From assembly GCF_014651695.1 (NCBI RefSeq), contig NZ_BMXJ01000006.1:286741-350740 (forward strand): a stretch of DNA of 64,000 bases, read 5' to 3'. This document shows, piece after piece, positions 1 through 8,095 of this stretch. The notes beneath the pieces are model-generated. The model ran no database searches. It was not told the DNA's origin and was given only the letters and a program-made list of their open reading frames with translations. How positions within the stretch are numbered: position 1 is the first letter of the stretch; every line of letters starts with the position of its first letter. Made by a program: the position numbers and the translations under genes. The DNA is from Nocardiopsis terrae (lineage in GTDB: Bacteria > Actinomycetota > Actinomycetes > Streptosporangiales > Streptosporangiaceae).

Positions 1-385
1 CGCAGAAGGCCGCGAGTTTGACGTCGTCGGCGGTGCCGAACATCTGCGGCGCCCACTCACCGACCTGCTCGGGGGTGCCGGTCTTGCTCAGTGAGGCGGC
101 GGCCAGGCCGGTGCCCATGATGGACAGGCCGATGCCGGAGTCGCCCCAGAACAGTTCCTCGATGGCCACCGACATGCCCAGGCCGCTCTCCTCGAAGGCC
201 TGGGTGGCGAAGAAGTCGAGGGAGTACAGCCCGATCTTGGCGGCTTCCTGGATGATCGGCCAGGGGGTCTCCTCGCGTTCGTCCCACTCGGCCCCGGCGG
301 GGCGGATGACGTCGGCGGCGAACCCGTGGGTCCAGTCCCGGACGTCGCTGATCTCTTCGGGCAGCTGGAGGGAGAAGTCGGGCAT
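1..385 (-). CDS. Acyl-CoA dehydrogenase, N-terminal part (cut by window start)
   Basis: The gene reads leftward from ATG at 385 and runs off the window, leaving about 128 codons. The translated part begins MPDFSLQLPEEISDVRDW and continues with the all-helical N-terminal domain of flavin acyl-CoA dehydrogenases, including the stretch EELFWGDSGIGLSIMGTGLAA that lines the substrate pocket in this family. These FAD enzymes catalyse the first, alpha-beta dehydrogenation step of fatty acid or branched acyl-CoA breakdown in the cytoplasm. An AAGGAG ribosome site lies 7 bases before the ATG. The divergent neighbour is a fatty-acyl-CoA ligase, which supports a beta-oxidation role. The catalytic glutamate and FAD-binding C-terminal half are outside the window, so chain-length specificity cannot be judged. 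Confidence 0.85.
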   Translation of the reverse strand, partial: MPDFSLQLPEEISDVRDWTHGFAADVIRPAGAEWDEREETPWPIIQEAAKIGLYSLDFFATQAFEESGLGMSVAIEELFWGDSGIGLSIMGTGLAAASLSKTGTPEQVGEWAPQMFGTADDVKLAAFC

Positions 386-919
386 GGGGGTGGCTCCTTG
401 GCAGGTCGGGCTGGGGTGTTACCGGCGGTTACCCACAGGTGTTACCCATGGGTAGCACCCCGGTTTCCGAACTGTCCAGGCTTCGGGGTCCTCCGCGTGC
501 GGGGGCGGCACGGGAGCGGGGGAATCCGGTGGTTCCGCGCGGGAAAAGGGGTGTTGTCGCATTCTTCCCCTGATCCGCTCCGGGAAAGCGTTCTCGCCCG
601 AACCCGCGGCCCCGTGCCGAGCGAACCGGTGGCACGTCATCGGGCCCACGGATTCCGTGCCCGGGCCGGGCTCCTCCCGGGTCGGAAGCCGCGCCTCGGC
701 GTTCGACCGGGAACGGCTCCGGCGTGGCCGGGGAAGCTGGAGTGGCAGGGAAGCCGCCCCAATGAATTCCCCGCCCCTTTATGTCTTGTGGGGCTGATGG
801 GGCTCAAGGGCTCTTTTTCGGTGGTCCGGGAAACGCGAGTGCTTTTCCTGGGGGCCCCGAATGGCTAGGCTCTCGTGTGTCCCAGATCACATCTTCGAGG
901 AAGCCGTTCAGGAGCACCC
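386..919. promoter_or_regulatory. Divergent promoter region with GTTACC repeats and a 22-bp palindrome
   Basis: This 534-bp gap separates the divergent acyl-CoA dehydrogenase and acyl-CoA ligase and I see no credible gene in it. The sequence GTTACC occurs at 418-423, 428-433 and 441-446. The last copy is part of a 22-bp inverted repeat (438-459) centred on TACCCATGGGTA with only one mismatched pair. It starts about 50 bp upstream of the dehydrogenase ATG, where a repressor of the TetR or GntR type would sit. The link to fatty-acid-responsive control is an inference from the two flanking genes. Confidence 0.6.
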
Positions 920-2734
920 ATGACCTCCGTACCCGGCACCGCGGACGCCCCCACGTACCGCACCCTTCCCGAACTCCTCCTGCGCAACGCCCGGGAGTAC
1001 CCCGACCGGCCGGCCCTGTCCTGGCGCGCACCCGGGGCCGCCGACTGGACCACCCTCACCTGGGCTCGGGTCCACGACACCGTCACCGCCCTCACCGAGG
1101 GGTACGCCGCCCTCGGCGTCCGCCCCGGCGACCACGCCCTCATCATGATGGGCAACCGGCCCGAACACTGGCTCTCCGACCTGGCCCTGGTACACACCGG
1201 CGCCGTCCCCAGCACCGTCTACTCCACCTCCGCACCCGAACAGGTCACCCACATCGCCCGGCACAGCCGCGCCCGCCTGGCCGTGGTCGAGAGCGCCGAG
1301 ACCGCCGCCCACTGGGAGACCCTCCTCAAGGACCCGGACACACCCCTGGAACACCTCGTCGTCGTCGAGGGCGCCGACCCCGACCGCGGCCACACCCCCT
1401 ACGCCGCCCTCACCGCAACCGCCCCCGCGGGTGCCGCCGACCGGTGGCGCGACCTCACCCCCGACTCCCTCGCCACCGTCGTCTACACCTCCGGCACCAC
1501 CGGTGACCCCAAGGGCGTGGCGATCTCCCACCGCAGCGTCCTCGCCCAGGCCAACGCCCTGGACCGGGCCATCGAGGTACCGGAGAACCCCGCCCACGTC
1601 TGCTACCTGCCCCTGGCCCACATCGCCGAACGGCTACTGGGCCTGTACATGCCGCTGGTGCGCGTCTCCCACGTGTGGATGTGCGCCGACCCCACCGCTG
1701 TGGCCGGGGTCCTGCCGCACGTGCGTCCCCCGCACTTCCTCGGCGTGCCCCGGGTGTGGGAGAAGTTCGCCGGGGCGGTACAGGCGGTCCTGGCCGGCCT
1801 GCCCGAGGAGCAGCGCCAGGCCGTCGACCGGGCCCGGGCGGTCGCCACCGCCTACGTCGAACACCTCGAACGCGACGGCGAGGTCCCCGCCGACCTCGAA
1901 CAGCGCTACCGGGGCGCCCGCTCCGCCGTCCTCGAACCCCTCCTCGCCAAACTGGGCCTGGACCGCGTGGTCCTGCCCTCCAGCGCCTCGGCGCCCATGC
2001 CCCTGGACGTGGTCCGCTTCTGGGCCTCCCTCGGCATCGTCGTCATGGACGCCTGGGGCCTCACCGAGTCCGTGGGCGTGGCCACCATGAACGTGCCCGG
2101 AACCGGAAGCTTCCGGCTCGGCTCGGTGGGCCGACCCATCGAGGGCGTCCAGATGCGGCTGGGCGAGGACGGCGAGGTGTTCCTGCGCGGCGAGACCCTC
2201 TTCGACGGCTACCTCCAGCCGGACGGGTCGGTGCGTCCCGAGACCGACGAGGAGGGCTGGTTCGCCACCGGCGACGTGGGCCGGGTCGACGAGGACGGCT
2301 TCCTGTGGATCACCGACCGCAAGAAGGAACTCATCGTCACCTCCGGCGGCAAGAACGTCTCACCGGCACTGGTGGAGAACACCCTCAAGGAGCACCCGCT
2401 GGTCGGGCAGGCCTTCGCGCACGGCGACCACCGGCCCTACCTGGTGGCGCTCCTGGTGCTCGACCCGGAACTGACCCCGCTGTGGGCCGCGTCCCAGGGC
2501 ATCGAGGTGCAGGGGGAGGAACTGGCCGAACATCCGGAGGTCCTCGCCGAGGTCGACCGCGCCGTCCAGACCGCCAACGCCCGCCTCAGCCGGGCCGAAC
2601 AGGTCAAGCGGTACCGGGTGCTGACCGGGGAATGGGGGCCGGACACCGGTGAGCTGACCCCCTCGCTCAAACTCCGCCGCCGCGTGGTGGCGGACCGCTA
2701 CGCCGACCAGTTGAACGCCCTCTACCAGGACTGA
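920..2734 (+). CDS. Long-chain fatty-acid--CoA ligase (AMP-binding, FadD-like)
   Basis: This 604-aa protein activates fatty acids to acyl-AMP and then acyl-CoA. The adenylate-forming family P-loop YTSGTTGDPKGV is at residues 189-200, a GWFATGD motif follows near residue 450, and the hinge and lysine region DRKKELIVTSGGKNVSP is near residues 467-483, so all core motifs are intact. Size matches long-chain acyl-CoA synthetases of the actinobacterial FadD15-like group. ATG at 920 is preferred to upstream in-frame starts because CAGGAG lies 7 bases before it. The gene is divergent from an acyl-CoA dehydrogenase and shares its palindromic promoter region, suggesting co-regulated fatty acid use. Exact chain-length preference is not visible. 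Confidence 0.9.
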   Translation: MTSVPGTADAPTYRTLPELLLRNAREYPDRPALSWRAPGAADWTTLTWARVHDTVTALTEGYAALGVRPGDHALIMMGNRPEHWLSDLALVHTGAVPSTVYSTSAPEQVTHIARHSRARLAVVESAETAAHWETLLKDPDTPLEHLVVVEGADPDRGHTPYAALTATAPAGAADRWRDLTPDSLATVVYTSGTTGDPKGVAISHRSVLAQANALDRAIEVPENPAHVCYLPLAHIAERLLGLYMPLVRVSHVWMCADPTAVAGVLPHVRPPHFLGVPRVWEKFAGAVQAVLAGLPEEQRQAVDRARAVATAYVEHLERDGEVPADLEQRYRGARSAVLEPLLAKLGLDRVVLPSSASAPMPLDVVRFWASLGIVVMDAWGLTESVGVATMNVPGTGSFRLGSVGRPIEGVQMRLGEDGEVFLRGETLFDGYLQPDGSVRPETDEEGWFATGDVGRVDEDGFLWITDRKKELIVTSGGKNVSPALVENTLKEHPLVGQAFAHGDHRPYLVALLVLDPELTPLWAASQGIEVQGEELAEHPEVLAEVDRAVQTANARLSRAEQVKRYRVLTGEWGPDTGELTPSLKLRRRVVADRYADQLNALYQD

Positions 2735-2811
2735 TGTCGAACGAGGGGCGAGAGTCACCGGCGACGACGGCTCCGCCACCGGTTCGGGGAGGTAGGAACC
2801 GGACGGGATCG

Positions 2812-2847
2812 GGCCTTGTAGTCCTGTAGGTGCAGGACTACAAGGCC
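2812..2847. terminator. Perfect 15-bp stem-loop terminator between convergent genes
   Basis: Arms 2812-2826 and 2833-2847 are perfectly complementary, with a 6-nt loop. The stem lies about 80 bp past the ligase stop and about 110 bp before the 3' end of the opposing nuclease-like gene, so it can serve both strands. There is no T-tract, which is common for actinomycete terminators. Confidence 0.7.
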
Positions 2848-2959
2848 GCGAGAGGTGGAGGCGGTCAGTGGTGGACGCCCGCGCCGGTCGGGTACGGGGC
2901 GCACACGGTTCCGGCGGTGCCCGAGCCGATCAGCAGAGCAGAGACCGGTGGAGTCCCCA

Positions 2960-3997
2960 TCACGGCTTCAGGATCCTTAGCACGGCGCCCACTTTCGTCT
3001 CCAGGGCATCGACCAACTCCGGTCCGCTGGCGTCTCCGGGCACCTCCAGGGGTACCCAGGCGTGTCCGTCGTCGCGTCGGACCCTGCGGGACAGTTCCGA
3101 AGCCATGAGTCGCTGGAGGGCCGCCTGGAATCCGCCGGATCCCCTGTCGTCCTTGTGGAGCATCAGCCAGAACGGGGTCAGCCCCTCGTCCGCGAACCTG
3201 CCCCAGACCCCGACCTGCACCCAGGTCTCCTGGCTGATCTCCGGCAGGTACCGGTATGTCCACGGCTTCGACACCAGGTCCCCTTGCATCGGCAGGCTGC
3301 GGGGACGCAAGGACCCCAGGAACCGCGCCGTGACGACGTTCACGATCGTGACGAGGTCGCCCGCCCGCTCCTGCCAGTCCCGGCCGGTGGCGGTTCCAGC
3401 GAGAGGCGGTACGACGCCTGCGCCCAGCGTCTGGCACATGGCCCTCAGCTGGCGCAGGTCGCCGGCGAGCCCGGCCTCACCGGATTCCTCGGCGACGGCA
3501 GCCCACACGTCGAGCCACTCACCCCAGGTGACGACGGCGTGTGCCACCGCTTCGGACCGAGCGTTGACCGTCCGCTCGAGGGTCCGCTGCGCCTCGTCCG
3601 CTCTGCTTGGCGGGACGAGCACGAACAAAGCACCGCGGTGGGGTCCGGAACGCCGGTCGAGGACCTCGAGGTAGGCAGCTACCTGCCCGTCGGTCAGATC
3701 CGCGCCGAACTTGGCCTCGACCAGGGCGATGGTGTGTCCGTCCGCGTCGAGCATCTCGATGTCGGGTCGGGACCTGTCATCGTGCACCGACTCTGGAACG
3801 AACTGTTCCACGCCGGTGAGGTCCGCACCGGCCCGTGTCCCCAGGTGCGCGAGTATCGCAGCGCGCAGCCCTGGGTCGGACGCCAGCCAGGTCAGCGATT
3901 TGGTTGCCGCGATCTCGCCCATGCTCATGAACCAGCCCTCAGCGGCGAGTTGACCCAGCAGGGGGACCCGGCCGTCCGGGGAGTCGATGTCTGCCAT
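2960..3997 (-). CDS. PD-(D/E)XK nuclease-like protein of unknown role
   Basis: This is a 345-aa soluble protein. Around residues 75-105 the pattern RPDIEMLDADGHTIALVEAKF matches the PD-(D/E)XK fold core (an acidic residue on one strand, then E-x-K on the next), followed by DGQVAAYLEVL, a helix typical of this superfamily. The C-terminal half has no domain I recognise. Such proteins include restriction-type nucleases and DNA repair enzymes, so a DNA-related function is plausible but not shown. The start at 3997 (MADIDSPDGR) is preferred over 4066 because the upstream extension looks non-native, but its ribosome site is weak. No methyltransferase, helicase or toxin partner is adjacent, so it stands alone between metabolic genes. 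It is flanked by strong hairpins on both sides. Confidence 0.6.
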   Translation of the reverse strand: MADIDSPDGRVPLLGQLAAEGWFMSMGEIAATKSLTWLASDPGLRAAILAHLGTRAGADLTGVEQFVPESVHDDRSRPDIEMLDADGHTIALVEAKFGADLTDGQVAAYLEVLDRRSGPHRGALFVLVPPSRADEAQRTLERTVNARSEAVAHAVVTWGEWLDVWAAVAEESGEAGLAGDLRQLRAMCQTLGAGVVPPLAGTATGRDWQERAGDLVTIVNVVTARFLGSLRPRSLPMQGDLVSKPWTYRYLPEISQETWVQVGVWGRFADEGLTPFWLMLHKDDRGSGGFQAALQRLMASELSRRVRRDDGHAWVPLEVPGDASGPELVDALETKVGAVLRILKP

Positions 3998-4097
3998 GGC
4001 CACACCGTAGACCGGCGCCGCCAGGAACTTCCAACGCGATGACTTCCGGGTGGCCGACCACGGCAACAGCTGCTCCTGACGAGCTGTGCCTGACGCG

Positions 4098-4133
4098 GCG
4101 CGGGGGCGCTCCGGCTGCGGAGCGCCCCCGCGC
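4098..4133 (-). terminator. Strong stem-loop terminator after the LLM oxidoreductase gene
   Basis: A perfect 16-bp GC-rich stem (arms 4098-4113 and 4118-4133) with a GCTG tetraloop lies about 30 bp past the stop of the leftward LLM-family gene. It also insulates the downstream nuclease-like gene from read-through. Confidence 0.7.
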
Positions 4134-4165
4134 GAGGCGGTCGGGCCCAGCGGGTCGGTCGGGCC

Positions 4166-5014
4166 TCAGGAGGAGAGCACGGGGGACAACCGGGCCAGGG
4201 TGCCCAGCCGGTCGCACTCGCCGGGCAGCGGCTGGACCACGACGTGGTCGGCTCCGGCCGTCAGGTGCGCGTCCAGGGCGGCGGCCGCCTCCCGGGCCGA
4301 CCCCTGGGCCACGAGGGCGTCCACCAGGGCGTCGCTTCCGCCGTCGGCGAGATCCCCGCTGGTGAACCCCAGTCGCGCCAGATTGGCCGCGTAGTTGCGT
4401 ATCCCCAGGTAGAAGGACATGCCCTCGCGTGCGGCCCGCCGGGTTTCGGCCGAGTCCCCGCCCAGCACAGCCTTGTGCTCGACGGCCAGCAACGGCCCCT
4501 CGCCCAGGACCTCCCGGGCGGTGCGGGTGTGCTCCGGGGTGACCAGGTAGGGGTGGGACCCGGCCGCGCGTTCGGCGCTCAGCTCCAGCATCTTCGGCCC
4601 CAACGCCGCCAACACCCTGCGGTTCCCCGGGACACCTTCCGCGTCCAGCACGTCCAGGTACTCCCGCATCCCGCGCAGGGGCCGGACCGCCTCACCGCCG
4701 TCGGTCTCCCGGTGCCCCGCCCCGATCCCCAGCAGGAACCGGCCCGGGTACGCGGCCTCCAGCCGCCGGTAGGCGTCGGCGACCTCCTCGGCGGGCGCGG
4801 ACCAGATGTTGACGATCCCGGTGGCCACCGCCAGCCGGGACGTGGCCGCCAACGCGGTCGCCACCGGCTCCAGTTCGGAGGTGGGCGAACCGCCCACCCA
4901 CAGGGTGCCGTAGCCCAGGCGCTCCACCTCGGCGGCCACGTCCTCGTCGACGTACTGGTGCGGCAGCCACACACCGTGCCTGCCCAGTGCCACCGGTGTC
5001 GCGTCCAGGCCCAT
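4166..5014 (-). CDS. LLM class (F420-dependent type) oxidoreductase, TIGR03620-like
   Basis: This 282-aa protein belongs to the bacterial luciferase-like monooxygenase superfamily. It starts GLDATPVALGRHGVWLP and carries the typical GTLWVGGSPTSEL, the NIWSAPA turn, and RFLLGIGAGH, which shapes the F420/flavin phosphate site. Length and N-terminal pattern match the TIGR03620 group of probable F420-dependent oxidoreductases found in mycobacteria and other actinobacteria. The reaction is a hydride transfer on an unknown substrate. The ATG at 5014 is chosen because GAGGAG precedes it by 5 bases; a longer upstream reading frame runs through the opposite gene and is spurious. It is transcribed alone, divergent from the FHA gene, and ends at a strong terminator. 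Confidence 0.85.
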   Translation of the reverse strand: MGLDATPVALGRHGVWLPHQYVDEDVAAEVERLGYGTLWVGGSPTSELEPVATALAATSRLAVATGIVNIWSAPAEEVADAYRRLEAAYPGRFLLGIGAGHRETDGGEAVRPLRGMREYLDVLDAEGVPGNRRVLAALGPKMLELSAERAAGSHPYLVTPEHTRTAREVLGEGPLLAVEHKAVLGGDSAETRRAAREGMSFYLGIRNYAANLARLGFTSGDLADGGSDALVDALVAQGSAREAAAALDAHLTAGADHVVVQPLPGECDRLGTLARLSPVLSS

Positions 5015-5245
5015 GGGTTCTCCTCGATGCGCTCGCTGTCCTCGGATCGGTGCCCTCACCAAACTACGGCGGCGGGGCGGACGGCACGATGACCGCCTCG
5101 CCCCGTGTCCGGTCCCGTTCGGAGGCGGCGCAGGTCGTCCGGGTGCCGTGGTTCGCAGATCCGCCGCCGTCCAGCGCGGCACGCAGTATCCTTCAACGCA
5201 CAGGCCCGGCCCCGTGCGGCTCCCCCCGCCCCCTGGAGACGGCAC

Positions 5246-6040
5246 ATGCGCGCGTTCCCCCCGAGTGAGGACCCCGACCAGGTCATCACGGTCCAGCAGG
5301 ACTACGACAGCGACACCCCACTGGACACCCACCACCTGGAAGCGGGCCAGGTCCGTACCTTCGGCCGCGGCGGACGCAACCGCCGGGTCGACATCCGGCT
5401 GGCCGACGAGGACCGGGCGGTGTCCCGGGTGGCCGGGGAGATCATCGCGCGCGGCGACCACTGGCGGATCAGCAACCTGAGCCCGACCAAGTCCTACGTC
5501 GTGGAGAACACCGAACGCCTCGCCGGTTTCCTCAAGGTCCCACCGCACACCCAGGGGATGCTGGTCCCCTTCGAGACCTCCCGGGTCCTCGTCCCCGGGG
5601 GCCGGGGCGAACACGGTTTCCTGGTGATGGCACCCGCGGCCTGCAGCAGCGTCCTGGTTCTCGGCGCGGGCGAGGACCCGTTCGTCGCCCAGGACCCGGA
5701 CGACACCGCCGCCGAGCACACCGACGTCCGCAGCTTCCGGATCGACCGCCTGCACACCTACTACCGGGTGCTCGTCGCCTTCTGCGAACCACGGTTGCGC
5801 GACCCCGGCACCCGGTACACGCCCACCCAGGTCCAGGTGGCCGAACGGCTCGGCCTGTCCAAGGCGGCGGTGAACTCCCACATCGACTACCTGCTCAGGA
5901 ACAAGTTCCAGGTGGAACCGGGGGAGGCCCGCCAGGGGCAGGACTGGCGGGTGGACGTGCTCACGGAGAAGGCGCTCCACTTCGGCCTGGTTTCCGGCGG
6001 GGACCTGTCCGTGCTCCCCGAGCCCCAGGGTTCGCGGTAG
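5246..6040 (+). CDS. FHA-domain protein with C-terminal winged helix-turn-helix
   Basis: This is a 264-aa cytoplasmic protein. Residues about 30-85 form a forkhead-associated (phosphothreonine-binding) domain: FGRGGRNRRVDIRL, then VSRVAGEI and WRISNLSPTKSYVVEN. The usual histidine of the FHA S-x-x-H motif is replaced here (VSRVAG), so phosphopeptide affinity may differ. Residues about 175-255 contain TPTQVQVAERLGLSKAAVNSHIDYL, a helix-turn-helix. The architecture suggests a transcription factor whose activity is read out through Ser/Thr kinase signalling. ATG at 5246 has GGAG nine bases upstream. No kinase gene is adjacent. Targets are unknown. Confidence 0.75.
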   Translation: MRAFPPSEDPDQVITVQQDYDSDTPLDTHHLEAGQVRTFGRGGRNRRVDIRLADEDRAVSRVAGEIIARGDHWRISNLSPTKSYVVENTERLAGFLKVPPHTQGMLVPFETSRVLVPGGRGEHGFLVMAPAACSSVLVLGAGEDPFVAQDPDDTAAEHTDVRSFRIDRLHTYYRVLVAFCEPRLRDPGTRYTPTQVQVAERLGLSKAAVNSHIDYLLRNKFQVEPGEARQGQDWRVDVLTEKALHFGLVSGGDLSVLPEPQGSR

Positions 6041-6064
6041 CCGGACGGCACCTGCCGGGGCGGA

Positions 6065-6952
6065 TCACATCGGGTGCAGGCGTGCGGCGGCTCCTTCGCG
6101 CACGCACCGGGTGACCTCGTCGAGCAGCGGCGAGCGCAGGTTCCAGCGCTGCCAGAACAGTCGGACCTCCACCGGGTGCTCCGGGGCCAGCGCCACCAGT
6201 CTGCCGTCCTCCAGGTCCCGTGCGCACTGGTGCTCGGGGACCGCGCCCCACCCGAAACCCAGCAGTACCGTGCGCGCGAAGTCCTCGGACGCCGGGATGT
6301 AGTGGCGCGGCCCGCGCGAACCCTCCCCGGTCAGGTCGCGCAGGAAGCGGTCCTGCAGGTCGTCCCTGCGGTCGAAGTTCACCACCGGTGCCCCGTTGAG
6401 CCCCTCGACCCCGCGCACCCCGTGGCGTTCGGCGAACTCGGGACTGCACACCGCCTGGTAGCGCATCACCCCCAGACCCTCCACGGAACACCCCTGCACC
6501 GCATCGGGGGTGGAGGTCACCGCGGCCATCACCGCCCCCGAGCGCAGCAGCCCGGTGGTGTGCTCCTCGTCCTCGCGGTGGACCTCGAAGACGGCGCCCA
6601 GTTCCGGGGGGAGTTCGGAGAGCGCCTCCAGGAACCAGGTGGACAGGCTGTCGGCGTTCACGGCCAGGGGCACGCGGTTGCGGTTCTCCGCACCGCCGTG
6701 GCGCAGTTCGGACAGCACGTCCTGGTCCAGCAGCAGCACCTGGCGGGCGTAGCGCAGTACGGCGTCGCCCGCCTCGGTGGGCACCACCGGGTTGGTTCGC
6801 TGTACCAGGACCTGGCCCGCGGTCTGCTCCATGGTCCGGACCCGCTGCGAGACCGCCGAGGAGGTCACGTGCAGGCGGCGGGCGGCCGACTCGAAGGTGC
6901 CCTCGTCGACGAGGGCGGTCAGTGTGCGCAGGTGGTCGAACTGGAAGGGCAT
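6065..6952 (-). CDS. argP: LysR-family regulator, ArgP/LysG-like
   Basis: This 295-aa regulator has an N-terminal LysR helix-turn-helix (FESAARRLHVTSSAVSQRVRTME, residues 20-42) and a C-terminal effector-binding domain. It is divergent from a LysE-family exporter, the classic arrangement in which LysG/ArgP senses lysine or arginine and switches on export. ATG at 6952 directly faces the exporter across about 90 bp that include an AT-rich segment. The family annotation ArgP (formerly IciA) fits the length and helix sequence. Amino-acid specificity cannot be decided from sequence alone. Confidence 0.85.
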   Translation of the reverse strand: MPFQFDHLRTLTALVDEGTFESAARRLHVTSSAVSQRVRTMEQTAGQVLVQRTNPVVPTEAGDAVLRYARQVLLLDQDVLSELRHGGAENRNRVPLAVNADSLSTWFLEALSELPPELGAVFEVHREDEEHTTGLLRSGAVMAAVTSTPDAVQGCSVEGLGVMRYQAVCSPEFAERHGVRGVEGLNGAPVVNFDRRDDLQDRFLRDLTGEGSRGPRHYIPASEDFARTVLLGFGWGAVPEHQCARDLEDGRLVALAPEHPVEVRLFWQRWNLRSPLLDEVTRCVREGAAARLHPM

Positions 6953-6993
6953 CCACGGGCTCCTGACGTGCGGTCATAAGGAGTGCTTAGGCG

Positions 6994-7021
6994 TTCTGAG
7001 AAAGTTTAGCTTTACTGTATG
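6994..7021 (+). promoter_or_regulatory. AT-rich lysE promoter with AAAG-N5-CTTT dyad
   Basis: An unusually AT-rich stretch for this genome holds the inverted repeat AAAG-N5-CTTT (7001-7013) and a TTACTGTAT segment. It lies 30-50 bp before the likely GTG start of the exporter, where a LysR activator would bind and the -10 would sit. Calling it the ArgP site is an inference from position. Confidence 0.45.
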
Positions 7022-7045
7022 GCGCAGGTGGGGGAGGCTTCTCCC

Positions 7046-7786
7046 GTGAACGAAACCCTTCTCCCCGCACTGACGGGCATGGGCACCGGCCTGGCGCTCA
7101 TCGTCGCCATCGGTGCCCAGAACGCGTACCTGCTCCGGCTCGGCATCGAGGGCCGGTCCGACACGGTCCTGGCGGTGGTGCTTCTCTGCGCGGTGTCGGA
7201 CGCGCTGCTCATCACCGCCGGTGTCGTGGGCATCGGCGGGCTGGTCCAGGCCCTGCCCACGACGATGGTGGTCATCCGGCTGCTCGGCGCGGGCTTCCTC
7301 GTGGTGTACGGCCTGCTCGCCGCCTGGCGGGCCCTCCGGCCCGGGCGGGCCGAGGCCCTGGTGCCCACGGAGAGCGTCCCCGCCGGGGACGTTCCCGGAA
7401 CGGAGCCGGGGCCGAGGTCGGAGTCAGGTTCGACGGAGAGCGGTTCGGCGGTCCGGGCCGCCACCCGCGAGCGCACGAGTGCCCGGAAACGCACCGGCAC
7501 CAGGGCCGCGCTCGTCACCGCTTTCGCTCTGACCTGGCTCAACCCGCACGTGTACCTGGACACCGTGCTCTTCCTCGGTTCGGTCGCCAACCAGCAGGCC
7601 GGGGACGCCCGCTGGTGGTGGGCGGCCGGGGCCGTGACCGGGAGCTTCGTGTGGTTCTTCTCCCTGGGTTTCGGGGCCCGGCTGCTGCGTCCGGTGTTCG
7701 CCCGCCCGGGTGCCTGGCGGGTGCTCGACGGGGCCATCGCGGTTCTCATGCTCACCCTCGGCGTCCGGCTTGCCCTGGGGGCTTGA
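7046..7786 (+). CDS. lysE: LysE-family amino-acid exporter
   Basis: This membrane protein of about 246 aa begins with a helix containing the LysE signature IGAQNAYLLRLGIEG and has about six hydrophobic segments. It exports basic amino acids, protecting the cell from excess lysine or arginine taken up as peptides. I prefer the GTG at 7046 to the ATG at 7019: GGGGGAGG sits 8 bases before the GTG, the family's first helix begins right there, and the ATG falls inside the promoter. A charged, low-complexity loop of about 45 residues (rich in E, S, G and R) between the third and fourth helices is longer than usual. The gene is paired with the divergent LysR regulator. Confidence 0.85.
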   Translation: MNETLLPALTGMGTGLALIVAIGAQNAYLLRLGIEGRSDTVLAVVLLCAVSDALLITAGVVGIGGLVQALPTTMVVIRLLGAGFLVVYGLLAAWRALRPGRAEALVPTESVPAGDVPGTEPGPRSESGSTESGSAVRAATRERTSARKRTGTRAALVTAFALTWLNPHVYLDTVLFLGSVANQQAGDARWWWAAGAVTGSFVWFFSLGFGARLLRPVFARPGAWRVLDGAIAVLMLTLGVRLALGA

Positions 7787-8095
7787 AGCCTGTGCTGCGT
7801 GGGGAGGCGTGGTCCGGTGGCCGAAGGTTGGGCGTCGGCGGGCGGCACCAAGGAGTCCCCGGGTGAGTAATGGGATTGTTCAGGGGTTCTGCCTCCCGTG
7901 TCCGGGTCGCCACAACTTGCAGATTTCTATGCTCCTGCCGTCTGAAGCCGCAGGTCAGAAAGGCCCCGTCCCCGCGCACGCGGGGATGGGGCCGGCCCGG
8001 ACCGCGCGGACCGCGAGTCGCCCCGAACAGGTGGAACAGAAATGCCGACGGGCTGATCGACGCCTGCCCCAAGCGTCGCGGCCTCCCCTGAGCTG
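7787..8095. other. Intergenic region with a GC hairpin resembling a type I-E CRISPR repeat
   Basis: No gene is seen in these 309 bases between convergent genes. A 32-nt hairpin (7962-7993) has an inner stem CCCCGCG-CA-CGCGGGG and an outer stem GGCCCC/GGGGCC. The core TCCCCGCGCACGCGGGGATGG is close to type I-E CRISPR repeats of actinobacteria, but only one copy exists and there is no cas gene. A bidirectional terminator is the simpler reading. Confidence 0.5.

Noticed and set aside
7962..7993. CRISPR array
   Set aside because: Only one repeat-like hairpin, no spacers, no second repeat and no cas genes in the window.
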